A DNA stretch of 64,000 nucleotides, taken from assembly GCA_964458645.1 (NCBI GenBank), contig CAYWJU010000007.1, positions 22,079-86,078 on the forward strand, written 5' to 3'. The DNA is from DAORHV01 sp964458645. GTDB lineage: Bacteria > Patescibacteriota > Gracilibacteria > Peribacterales > Peribacteraceae. The notes under the pieces were generated by a model, which saw nothing but the letters and a program-made list of their open reading frames with translations, had not been told where the DNA came from and ran no database searches. Below are positions 34,639-41,980 of this stretch, one piece after another. Both the position numbers and the translations under genes were made by a program. Within the stretch, counting starts at the first letter, position 1; each line of letters opens with the position of its first letter.

Positions 34639-35090
34639 TATTGCAGCTGGGAACGGAACCATTCGGCATTCGGATCCAGTGGCACATCGCATGCATTGCG
34701 CGGATCGAAGAAATGTTTGCCTTTAAATTCAGGACTCACCCAGGTTACTTTCCAGCCGTCCTTGGTGACGCGGCCACACTGCACCTTGCGGGCCCACATG
34801 AGACAACTCATGAAATTGTGCATCGGCGCACTGAACACCGCACCCGGTCCAACCGTGCTGGCTTGCACCCACTCGGATTGCACGCCCTCCGTTTTCGGGT
34901 CTGCCGAGTACGTATCCATACGGCACCAACTGTCGGTATACATGCCACCCCACTGGGTGAACTTCATCAAACCGAAAAATCCGGGCAGCATCATGCAGGT
35001 GACAATCGCGGTTGCAATGACGCCAAAGCAGGCCGACCACGGTCGAAAGAGGCTCGGCATGCCGGAACGTCGAAAGAAGATCGTAGACAT
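34638..35090 (-). CDS. Single-pass membrane protein with conserved Cys (copy 2)
   Basis: 150 residues. One transmembrane helix (ACFGVIATAIVTCMMLPGFFG), then FTQWGGMYTDSWC, a central segment with H-N-F-M-S-C-L-M-W, and QCGRVTKDGW followed by NACDV. It is a paralogue of the protein at 35947-36414; the Cys in DSWC, MSC, QC and NAC and the H-N pair are kept in both. Each copy is paired with a DoxX-like gene just downstream. The small-plus-large layout recalls DoxA/DoxD-type pairs, but the sequence does not prove it. Confidence 0.75.
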   Translation of the reverse strand: MSTIFFRRSGMPSLFRPWSACFGVIATAIVTCMMLPGFFGLMKFTQWGGMYTDSWCRMDTYSADPKTEGVQSEWVQASTVGPGAVFSAPMHNFMSCLMWARKVQCGRVTKDGWKVTWVSPEFKGKHFFDPRNACDVPLDPNAEWFRSQLQ

Positions 35091-35092
35091 GT

Positions 35093-35959
35093 TCAGCGCG
35101 AAACGCGCGGATCAATTTTGCTCTTATCATGATTGCGTTGCCACTGCTCTTCGTAGACAACCCATGCCAAAAGTGACAAGACCCATAATGTCCCTTCGCC
35201 AGTCAATGCCGTAAGCCACACCAACGTACGTGTCAGCCAAATCAGCAGCCACAGCGCCCCGCCGTACAAGCGATACTGGGTACACATGGCCAACAGCGCC
35301 AATGCGTTTAGCCACCACACGCCGGCCCACACGTATTGCATAAGCGGCAAACCGGACGACCAGGCGACGAACCGCTTCAGTTCGGGCGTGGTGCTCATAA
35401 CGTCCTGCAAGAAATGTGATCGTTGCGCGACAAAGGAGCCGATCCACGGATCGCCGGCAAACCAACGTTGGCGCAATAATAAGGCCCCAATGAGAATGAG
35501 GCTGTACGTCAGGATTCTCCAACGCAACACGTTCATGTTTGTACGCAGAACGTAATACAACGCCAGCCAGACGCTGATCAACGTGAGCGTGATGAAGCCG
35601 GGACCATTGAATGTGGCAGCCAGAACGTTGAGTTGTACGAACAGCAGCAGCCAACCAGCCGCACGCGTGCGAAAACCAAAGACCAAACACACGCCGGCAA
35701 TGCCCTGCGAGAGGATGACAATGGTTCCCAGCACGTCGGAATACGGCAGCATGAACTTCAGGAATTCCCGATACACAGGGAGTGGGAAGCCGCGATCCAA
35801 CCACTGCAGCATGTCGAGTCCGATGGGAACCAACTTGGCACCGAAGAAACTGTCGGTCAGCTTGAAGTACGCCGCGGCGACGAAGAACATGCCGACGAGA
35901 ACGTCGGTCACGCGAATCCACGCAGTGGGCCGGCCGAAGAAGCGGTTCAGCGATTCCAT
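35093..35959 (-). CDS. DoxX-like multi-pass membrane protein (copy 1)
   Basis: About 288 residues, seven or more membrane helices. It shares with copy 2 the segments GMFFVAAAYFKLTDSFFGAK, YREFLKFMLPYSD and LTGEGTLWVL near the end. The ATG at 35959 overlaps the end of the upstream small gene by 13 nt, so the two are coupled. It lies 2 nt upstream of the second small gene. Together the four genes look like a tandem duplication of a two-gene unit. Confidence 0.75.
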   Translation of the reverse strand: MESLNRFFGRPTAWIRVTDVLVGMFFVAAAYFKLTDSFFGAKLVPIGLDMLQWLDRGFPLPVYREFLKFMLPYSDVLGTIVILSQGIAGVCLVFGFRTRAAGWLLLFVQLNVLAATFNGPGFITLTLISVWLALYYVLRTNMNVLRWRILTYSLILIGALLLRQRWFAGDPWIGSFVAQRSHFLQDVMSTTPELKRFVAWSSGLPLMQYVWAGVWWLNALALLAMCTQYRLYGGALWLLIWLTRTLVWLTALTGEGTLWVLSLLAWVVYEEQWQRNHDKSKIDPRVSR

Positions 35960-36414
35960 TGTTCGAGTTGGGAACGGTACCATTCGCCGGACTGGTCCGA
36001 GACGTCGCACGCATTGCCCGGAGCATAGTAGGACACATGCTTAAACACCGGATCAGCCCACTTCACCGTCCAGCCGTCTTTGGTCACCCGACCACACTGC
36101 ACCTGCTTGGCCCACATCAGGCAGCTCATGTGGTTATGAAGCGGCGGGCTCCAGGTAATCGGCGGACCAACGAGACTGGCAATGACTTCTTCGTGTGAAG
36201 CCTGGGGGTTCGTATGCGGGTTGTCGGAATAGGCCTGCACGACACACCAACTATCGGTGAACATGCCGCCCCATTGAGTGAATTTTTGAAAACCGAACAC
36301 CGCCGGGAGCATGAGCGTCGTCACGATGATGATGACGACCACAGCAAAAAACACCGACCAGCCCTTCGTCCGATGCGACTGAGCAAGCAGATGATGCGAG
36401 GGGATGTTGGACAT
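35947..36414 (-). CDS. Single-pass membrane protein with conserved Cys (copy 1)
   Basis: 155 residues. Helix WSVFFAVVVIIIVTTLMLPA, then FTQWGGMFTDSWC, LHNHMSCLMWAKQVQCGRVT and NACDV. Compared with copy 2, the His/Cys set L-H-N-H-M-S-C is richer. It starts 4 nt after the end of the cupredoxin gene, so it is the second gene of the run. Metal or thiol chemistry on the outer side of the membrane is a reasonable guess. Confidence 0.75.
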   Translation of the reverse strand: MSNIPSHHLLAQSHRTKGWSVFFAVVVIIIVTTLMLPAVFGFQKFTQWGGMFTDSWCVVQAYSDNPHTNPQASHEEVIASLVGPPITWSPPLHNHMSCLMWAKQVQCGRVTKDGWTVKWADPVFKHVSYYAPGNACDVSDQSGEWYRSQLEQWNR

Positions 36415-36418
36415 GGAG

Positions 36419-38110
36419 CTAGTCTTCAACGTGAACGATTCCGATGGCGATTGGGTACAGATGATCGTGGAACTCCCAATCTCCAATGGTATCGAACGTA
36501 AATGACCAGCTGTCCCCCGGCAGAATGGGGCGCCTGGGATCGAACGCGCCGTTGTTGTACACCTGGTGCGTCGGGTGGTCGTCGGATGCTGGCCAGAACG
36601 GATCCTCGCCGTCATTGACCCAGGTCACCGTCTGGCCGCGCCGAATAGTGACCTCGGACGGACTGAACTCGCCGTTATCGTACTGAAAGACCGCATCCGC
36701 TTGCAGCGGCTCGTCTGCGGTATTCGAATCGGAAGAGGAAAGAGATGACGACGATGCAATGGTGCCTATGGGAAGCAACGGAACCTTTTCCGAGACGGCG
36801 AACAGTCCCGTGAAGCCATGCCACAACCACGAGAAGAATCCGCCGATGGCATGCACGATACGCAGCACAATGTTTTCTTGGGGCGGCGGCACCGACTTGG
36901 TTCCAGTGGGGTCGCAGGCGCTGCGATACTCCTGCGGGAACTGCGGACAGTACTTCATGTATTTCTCGTGCGGATAGGACATGCGCTGCAGTGCAGCTCC
37001 GAAGTCGCGATAGCAACCGCTGCGCTGGCCCTCGTACTCGGCCAACAACGAGCACACACGCAACGCGTCAGGCTCTTGATCGTAATTGAGCATGTTTTCG
37101 ATCATGCCGGTAATACAGTTGCCTTGCTCGCTCTTTGGGAAGCTCTCACAGAGCTGAATGGCATTCGGCACCAATGCGGCCTCGGTAAACGTAGCGTCTC
37201 CCAGAATGACCTTTTGCCAACCCGGGTTACCGATCAGTTGACCGATGCCGCGCGTACACGCCGGACGCGATGCTTCGTCGGCGGCCATGCACGCTGCCGA
37301 TGCTTTGGCCGCATCGTTGTTGTTGATGCGTAAGAGGAACGACGCCTGGTTGTAATAGCACTCCCAACGGTACTGCTGCTCCATGCGGTTGCACGGACCC
37401 AAGGGATCTTTGGAATTGAAGACGCCGTCACGCGCCTCGCCGCGCAGGTAGGAATTGATGTTCTCCATGAACGATCCTTGCCAGCAACCCTGACGCTTGA
37501 ACTGGGCCTCGGGCAACTCGTTGCACTTGCTGAGAACGTCGTCCAAATCGTACGCATAGGACATCATGAACCCGTGGCCGACGCCGTGGTAACAGAAAAA
37601 ACGCTGATCCTCCGGGGCGGACTCACAGACACTCAGAGCGGCTTCGACCGGCGACGGAGAGGTGGCTAGCACGATTTCGAAAAAACCATGTTGGCAGCCG
37701 TAATAGAAATCGCGCGGGCAACGCATGAACGCATCGCCGGATGACCCGAACTCCTTGGCCAACTGACGACCGATGACATGGGACAATTCGTGACCGTCGG
37801 TAAACACCGCGTACTGCTGGTGCACGGTCATGATGTCATTGAGCACGGTGGTTGCCAGCGTCGGTCCGCCCGACGTAGTGGCGGCACGCAACATCGCCTC
37901 TGCGCAATGGTACCCCGGCGCACACAAATTGGCGTAGCAACCCAGGCGTCCATCGGTAGTATCCGCATTCAGACATCCGTCGATGCCGTCCTGAATGACC
38001 TGAAGATCCAACTCCTCTTCCTCGGCACGCGCCGTAGGAACGGCACGTCCAGCGACCGTGCATGCTACAAGCGCAAGAACGACGCCGTACAGGACTCGAT
38101 TTCTTACCAT
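36419..38110 (-). CDS. Cys/His-rich exported protein with C-terminal cupredoxin-like domain
   Basis: About 563 residues. Signal peptide (VLYGVVLALVACTVAGRAVP). Residues about 60-390 carry repeated Cys/His motifs: DGHELSHVIGRQL, YYGCQHGFFE, CYHGVGHGFM, GCWQGSFMEN and C-x-R-G-x-G. One hydrophobic segment (VHAIGGFFSWLWHGFTGLF) and a Ser linker precede a cupredoxin-like domain (EVTIRRGQTVTWVND ... FTFDTIGDWEFHDHLYP). In that domain the blue-copper Cys is replaced (F-H-D-H), so a classical type 1 site is unlikely. The start at 38110 has TACAAT with TGC before it, 8 nt upstream. First gene of the run with the two DoxX-type pairs; a metal or redox role is inferred. Confidence 0.78.
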   Translation of the reverse strand: MVRNRVLYGVVLALVACTVAGRAVPTARAEEEELDLQVIQDGIDGCLNADTTDGRLGCYANLCAPGYHCAEAMLRAATTSGGPTLATTVLNDIMTVHQQYAVFTDGHELSHVIGRQLAKEFGSSGDAFMRCPRDFYYGCQHGFFEIVLATSPSPVEAALSVCESAPEDQRFFCYHGVGHGFMMSYAYDLDDVLSKCNELPEAQFKRQGCWQGSFMENINSYLRGEARDGVFNSKDPLGPCNRMEQQYRWECYYNQASFLLRINNNDAAKASAACMAADEASRPACTRGIGQLIGNPGWQKVILGDATFTEAALVPNAIQLCESFPKSEQGNCITGMIENMLNYDQEPDALRVCSLLAEYEGQRSGCYRDFGAALQRMSYPHEKYMKYCPQFPQEYRSACDPTGTKSVPPPQENIVLRIVHAIGGFFSWLWHGFTGLFAVSEKVPLLPIGTIASSSSLSSSDSNTADEPLQADAVFQYDNGEFSPSEVTIRRGQTVTWVNDGEDPFWPASDDHPTHQVYNNGAFDPRRPILPGDSWSFTFDTIGDWEFHDHLYPIAIGIVHVED

Positions 38111-38120
38111 GCGGACCGAT

Positions 38121-38150
38121 TGTAGCATCGACTCCCCTCCCTCTATACTA
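38121..38150 (+). promoter_or_regulatory. Promoter of transaldolase gene
   Basis: TTGTAG (38121-38126), 18-nt spacer, TATACT (38145-38150); ATG at 38178. It overlaps the divergent promoter of the cupredoxin gene. Confidence 0.6.
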
Positions 38151-38177
38151 GCGAAGCATTTCCCGCACCCCTCTCTT

Positions 38178-38822
38178 ATGAAGCTCTTCCTGGATACCGC
38201 CAATGTGGATCAAGTCGCCGAAGTCGCCGCCTGGGGCGTCTTAGATGGCGTTACCACCAATCCGAGCCTGGTCGCCAAGGAAGGAAAAGACTTCAAAACG
38301 GTCGTACTTGCCATGTGCAAGCTGGTGCCATGCGTCAGCGCGCAGGTTACTGCGACGGATTTCGAAGGCATGAAGAAGCAAGGCGAGGAGTACGCCAGCT
38401 GGCACAAGAACATTTACGTAAAGGTCCCCATGACCGTGGAAGGCCTGAAGGCGATTAGCTACTTCACCTCGAAGGGCATTCGCACCAACACCACGCTTGT
38501 CTTTTCGGCCGCGCAGGCCATGCTTGCCGCCAAAGCCGGTGCCACCATCATCAGCCCGTTCATCGGACGCCTGGATGACATCGGTGAGAACGGCATGACG
38601 CTCATCGCCGAGATCATGCAGATCTGGCGCCAGTACAACTTTGCGACCGAGGTTCTGGTGGCCTCTACCCGCCACCCGCGCCACATCGTGGACGCCGGCA
38701 TTCTGGGCGCTCACATCTGCACCATTCCGTACGACGTGTTCATGAAGCTCCCCAAGCACACGCTCACCGACAACGGCCTGAAGAAGTTCCAGGAAGACTG
38801 GGAGAAGGTGAAAGGCAAGTAA
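38178..38822 (+). CDS. tal: Transaldolase (TalC/fructose-6-phosphate aldolase type)
   Basis: Transfers a dihydroxyacetone unit in the pentose phosphate pathway. 214 residues is the length of the short TalC/MipB type. Signature MKLFLDTANVDQVAEVAAWG, then DGVTTNPSLVAKEG, and the Schiff-base Lys in NIYVKVPMT. Also TLVFSAAQAMLAAKAGATIISPFIGRLDD, in which the loop Phe/Asp are kept. The start is at the conserved MKLF; the longer frame is rejected. Followed by a strong hairpin terminator and then gnd, so two pentose phosphate genes are neighbours. Confidence 0.92.
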   Translation: MKLFLDTANVDQVAEVAAWGVLDGVTTNPSLVAKEGKDFKTVVLAMCKLVPCVSAQVTATDFEGMKKQGEEYASWHKNIYVKVPMTVEGLKAISYFTSKGIRTNTTLVFSAAQAMLAAKAGATIISPFIGRLDDIGENGMTLIAEIMQIWRQYNFATEVLVASTRHPRHIVDAGILGAHICTIPYDVFMKLPKHTLTDNGLKKFQEDWEKVKGK

Positions 38823-38830
38823 GCACCAGA

Positions 38831-38970
38831 ACGGTCCTGATCCTCCGACTCCTTCTCCCTCCATTGCGATGGAGAAGGAGAGCTTTTTTCTGGAAAATCG
38901 TGCCCCCTTCTCTGCCGCAGCGGAGAAGGGATGGGCCTGCCAGCCGGCAGGCAGGGATGAGGACCGTTGT
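38831..38970. repeat. Composite REP-like palindrome unit
   Basis: An outer inverted repeat, AACGGTCCTGATCC (38831 on) versus GGATGAGGACCGTT (ends about 38970), encloses the terminator hairpin, a second hairpin CCCTTCTC...GAGAAGGG (38906-38931), and CTGCC/GGCAG (38938-38954). The second hairpin core is shared with 10530-10555. It fills the gap between tal and gnd. Confidence 0.65.
38850..38890 (+). terminator. Rho-independent terminator of tal
   Basis: CTCCTTCTCC (38850-38859) pairs with GGAGAAGGAG (38872-38881), with an inner CCAT/ATGG, and is followed by AGCTTTTTT. Confidence 0.85.
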
Positions 38971-39075
38971 GAGCAATCAACAGCACCTGATACATTCTAA
39001 ACACTCGCAAAGCGGCTGGAGTTTTCTCTCGCGACCGCGCATGCTAGCTCCAAGCTACTTCCTACAAGCTCTTCT

Positions 39076-40482
39076 ATGCATCTCGGACTTATCGGACTCG
39101 GCACCATGGGCGCCAACCTGGCGCGCAACGCCGCCCGCAACGGCGCAACCGTGGCCGTCTACAACCGCACGACCGAAAAGACCGATGCTTTTCTGAAGGC
39201 ATACGCATCCGAGGGGGCATTCGTCGCCTGCCACACGCTGAAGGACATGATGAAAGCCCTCCCCGCCCCGCGCGTGGTGGTGCTGATGGTAAAAGCCGGA
39301 CAGCCGGTGGATGACATGATTGAGGAATTGACCCCCATGCTGGCCAAAGGCGACATTATCGTGGATGCCGGCAACAGCTTGTACCGCGACACCGAACGTC
39401 GTGAAAAAGCGCTCTCCGCCAAGAACCTGCACTTCGTGGGCATGGGCGTGAGCGGCGGCGAAGAAGGTGCGTTGCTCGGCCCCAGCATGATGCCGGGCGG
39501 CAGCAATGAGTCGTACAACGTGCTGAAGCCGCTCGTAGAAAAGATGTCGGCCAACGACGGTGACGGCGGCAAGTGCGTGTCGCACATCGGACCGGGCGGA
39601 GCCGGACACTTCGTGAAGATGGTCCACAATGGAATCGAATACGGAATCATGCAGATCATCGCCGAGTGCTACGACGTGCTGCGCTCCATCGGTGGTTACA
39701 ATCACGAGCAATTGGCCGAAACGTTCGAGTCCTGGAACATGCTGCCCGAGCTGCAGTCGTTCCTTTTGGAGATCACCGGCAAGATTTTCCACGTGAAGGA
39801 CGCCGAGTCCGGCAAGTACACGCTGGACATCATCAAGGATGCCGCCGGCCAGAAAGGGACCGGCAAGTGGACGACCGAAACGGCCATGAACTACGGAGTC
39901 GCCATTCCGACCATCAACGCGGCCGTCGACGCACGCATTTTGTCCGGCAGCGCCGAGTTGCGCGCCGAGCACGCCAAGTTCCCGTTCAGCATCGATATTC
40001 ACGACCCGCTCCCTCGTCCGCAAAAGCTGCGAGCGCTGGTGGCCGCCACCATGGAACTGTCCGTTATCTGCGCGTACCTGCAGGGCTTTGAGCTGATGCG
40101 CGTGGCAGACAAAACCGAAGGCTGGAAGCTGAATTTGTCCGAGATCGCACGCATTTGGAAGGGCGGTTGCATCATTCGCTCCACGTTCCTGAAAACGCTG
40201 GAGCAGGCCTACAGCACAAATAAGAGCCTGGCGCAGGCAGGCTGGGAAGGTGTACACGCCCGCTTTTCAGGCGAGCGCCAACTCGACTGGCGACAAGTGG
40301 TGGAAATCGGCGTGAGCCGCGGCGTACCGATGCCGGCCGTATCCGCTTCGCTCTCCTACTACGACACGCTGCTCCGCAAGCGCTTGCCGCAAAGCCTGAT
40401 CCAAGCGCAACGCGACTTCTTCGGCGCCCACACCTACGAGCGCACGGACAAGCCGGGGACGTTCCATACGAAATGGGAATAA
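39076..40482 (+). CDS. gnd: 6-phosphogluconate dehydrogenase (decarboxylating)
   Basis: Oxidises 6-phosphogluconate to ribulose-5-phosphate and CO2 with NADP. 468 residues, the long form. Rossmann motif GLIGLGTMGANLARN, NADP Arg in YNRTTEK, substrate motif VGMGVSGGEEGALLGPSMMPGG, and catalytic G-x-G-H-F-V-K-M-V-H-N-G-I-E-Y. The C-terminal helical domain has DAAGQKGTGKWT. No zwf or pgl is seen nearby. It probably works with tal to supply pentose phosphates and NADPH, and erythrose-4-phosphate for the aro operon. Confidence 0.96.
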   Translation: MHLGLIGLGTMGANLARNAARNGATVAVYNRTTEKTDAFLKAYASEGAFVACHTLKDMMKALPAPRVVVLMVKAGQPVDDMIEELTPMLAKGDIIVDAGNSLYRDTERREKALSAKNLHFVGMGVSGGEEGALLGPSMMPGGSNESYNVLKPLVEKMSANDGDGGKCVSHIGPGGAGHFVKMVHNGIEYGIMQIIAECYDVLRSIGGYNHEQLAETFESWNMLPELQSFLLEITGKIFHVKDAESGKYTLDIIKDAAGQKGTGKWTTETAMNYGVAIPTINAAVDARILSGSAELRAEHAKFPFSIDIHDPLPRPQKLRALVAATMELSVICAYLQGFELMRVADKTEGWKLNLSEIARIWKGGCIIRSTFLKTLEQAYSTNKSLAQAGWEGVHARFSGERQLDWRQVVEIGVSRGVPMPAVSASLSYYDTLLRKRLPQSLIQAQRDFFGAHTYERTDKPGTFHTKWE

Positions 40483-40517
40483 TCTGAGGTTGAAGCTTGC
40501 AGTTCCACGGAAACAAG

Positions 40518-40601
40518 GACGCCGGAGAAGCCGGGGAGTCCGGGGATTTACAAGCTATGAGCAACCCATCTCCGGCGTCTCTGGTTTCCCCGGACTCCGT
40601 G
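40518..40601. repeat. Inverted repeat built from 9-nt GANNCCNNN units (copy 1)
   Basis: One arm reads GACGCCGGA-GAAGCCGGG-GAGTCCGGG-GAT (40518-40547). The other arm (40568-40601) reads, on the minus strand, as GAGTCCGGG-GAAACCAGA-GACGCCGGA-GAT. Both arms are enneads of the form GANNCCNNN. A second element of the same design lies at 41098-41186, and the two flank the ORF at 40635-41042. Confidence 0.7.
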
Positions 40602-40634
40602 ATCGTCTTTGGCGACTTCAACAAACGATCTCTT

Positions 40635-41042
40635 TCAGCCTCCTTCCGTCGTGACTTCCTCGCGGCGCTGCTCTTCGGTGGCTTTGTGCTCCTGCTCGCC
40701 CTGCTTGGCCATTTGTCCGGCATCCGGACGCACGTCTGCGGCGGATTCCTTGGCCTGCGCCAACTCCTGCTCACGCGTCTTCGTCCCCGCTTTGGAAATG
40801 TTCTTCTGCGCGTTTTTGCTCTCCTGGTCCTTCTTATCCTGTGCGGCTTTCAGCCCATCCAGCTGTGCGCGCAGCGATTGAAGCTTGGCGGAATTGTCGA
40901 TGCGCACCACCTGCTTTGCAAGCAGCTCTTTGCCGTCTTTTCGCAATTTGTCGGCCAGGCCTTTCTGTTTCCGCGCAGAACCGGCCTCCATCCCCCGTTG
41001 GGTGGAGAGACTCAGCTCGAAGTCATCGTCGGAGGAATACAT
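40635..41042 (-). CDS. Hypothetical coiled-coil protein, 135 aa
   Basis: Almost entirely charged and helical (Lys, Glu, Gln, Ala), with long heptad-like stretches from residue 25 on, for example KLQSLRAQLDGLKAAQDKKD. No membrane segment or known domain. It is bracketed by two ennead-type inverted repeats. A TGCTAGAGT -10-like box lies upstream of the ATG. Function unknown. Confidence 0.6.
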   Translation of the reverse strand: MYSSDDDFELSLSTQRGMEAGSARKQKGLADKLRKDGKELLAKQVVRIDNSAKLQSLRAQLDGLKAAQDKKDQESKNAQKNISKAGTKTREQELAQAKESAADVRPDAGQMAKQGEQEHKATEEQRREEVTTEGG

Positions 41043-41097
41043 TGGAAGTCACTCTAGCATAAACGAGCCGCAAGGCTGCCAGAGATACGCCAGGCGG

Positions 41098-41186
41098 GAT
41101 TCCAAAGAATCCAAAGAGTACGACGAGTCCGAGGAAAGCTGTAATCCTTGGTTTCGTTGGTTTCTTCGGACTCTTCGGAATCCGTC
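41098..41186. repeat. Inverted repeat built from 9-nt GANNCCNNN units (copy 2)
   Basis: Arm one: GATTCCAAA-GAATCCAAA-GAGTACGAC-GAGTCCGAG-GAAAG (41098-41138). Arm two (41142-41186), on the minus strand: GATTCCGAA-GAGTCCGAA-GAAACCAAC-GAAACCAAG-GATT. Same 9-nt design as 40518-40601, but with different bases at the free positions. Confidence 0.7.
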
Positions 41187-41229
41187 AGGTCGCAGACAAA
41201 CAGCCTCAATTTCGCTATTCTAACGTCGT

Positions 41230-41306
41230 GCCCCTGTAGCTCAGTGGATTAGAGCATCTGGCTTCGAACCAGAGGGTCGCAGGTTCGAGTCCTGCCGGGG
41301 GCACCA
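41230..41306 (+). tRNA. tRNA-Arg (TCG)
   Basis: 77 nt with encoded CCA: acceptor GCCCCTG/CGGGGGC, D-arm GCTC/GAGC, anticodon stem TCTGG/CCAGA with loop CTTCGAA (anticodon TCG), T-stem GCAGG/CCTGC with TTCGAGT. It reads CGA (and possibly CGG). With the GCG tRNA it suggests that CGN is decoded without A34 editing. Confidence 0.94.
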
Positions 41307-41438
41307 TGAATCTCGCGAAAGAGAAACCTTCGGTTTCCCTCTCGCGGGCTCTCCTTCACAAATGGAACACTCCAGGCAAGCAGAGCTTGCCTTCGCGAGT
41401 TTTTGAAAAACTCTTCTATGATGACCTCGCTCGCAATC

Positions 41439-41954
41439 TTATAAACGCAACAGGTCAACTAAATCCGCTCCTCCGGCAGCAGGAATACTATTTGAACGAC
41501 GTTGAAAATCTTTGAGAATCCGTGAAAGGTGATGAATCTTCACGCCTTGCTTCCGGATAACTCGTAACTCCTGAGGGTGCTGCACTCGGTGCACCACTAA
41601 TTCATAGCTCCATGCTGTAGGCACCAAAGCATTTCGCAGACGTACTTTCTTGGGCAACAAAAATTTCTGCATAACCCACTCCTGTACGCATTCCAAAAGT
41701 TCTTCGTCACTACGAAGTTTTGCACTGCCGGAGGCTCTGCCGTGAGTTTTCTGAAGCGCCTTTGAAACCTTTGTAACGTAAGAAACAGGCCTCACCGATG
41801 CCTGTACTTCTATATGCCGACACTCGATCTTTTTCCTATGAATGCGAACGGCAAGAAGATCGATTTCCTGCACTCCAAGTTTGCAACCGCGAATGGTGAA
41901 AAATCCTTGTCGATTCAGCCACTCCTCAACAAGTTGTTCTGCAAGTAAGGCCAT
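41439..41954 (-). CDS. Predicted PD-(D/E)XK-type nuclease, 171 aa
   Basis: The N-terminal region has E-Q-L-V-E-E-W-L-N-R-Q-G-F-F-T-I-R, then GVQEIDLLAVRIH and ECRHIEVQASVRP. The E...(EID)...(E-x-Q) pattern is that of restriction-endonuclease-like folds, with Gln in place of the usual Lys, a known variation. The C-terminal half is helical and basic. No methyltransferase or partner is adjacent. The start at 41954 is favoured by TACAAT 7 nt upstream; ATG 41960 is too close to that box. Its DNA target is unknown, and assignment is by motif only. Confidence 0.6.
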   Translation of the reverse strand: MALLAEQLVEEWLNRQGFFTIRGCKLGVQEIDLLAVRIHRKKIECRHIEVQASVRPVSYVTKVSKALQKTHGRASGSAKLRSDEELLECVQEWVMQKFLLPKKVRLRNALVPTAWSYELVVHRVQHPQELRVIRKQGVKIHHLSRILKDFQRRSNSIPAAGGADLVDLLRL

Positions 41955-41980
41955 ACCCATGATTGTACTACAACGGCACT

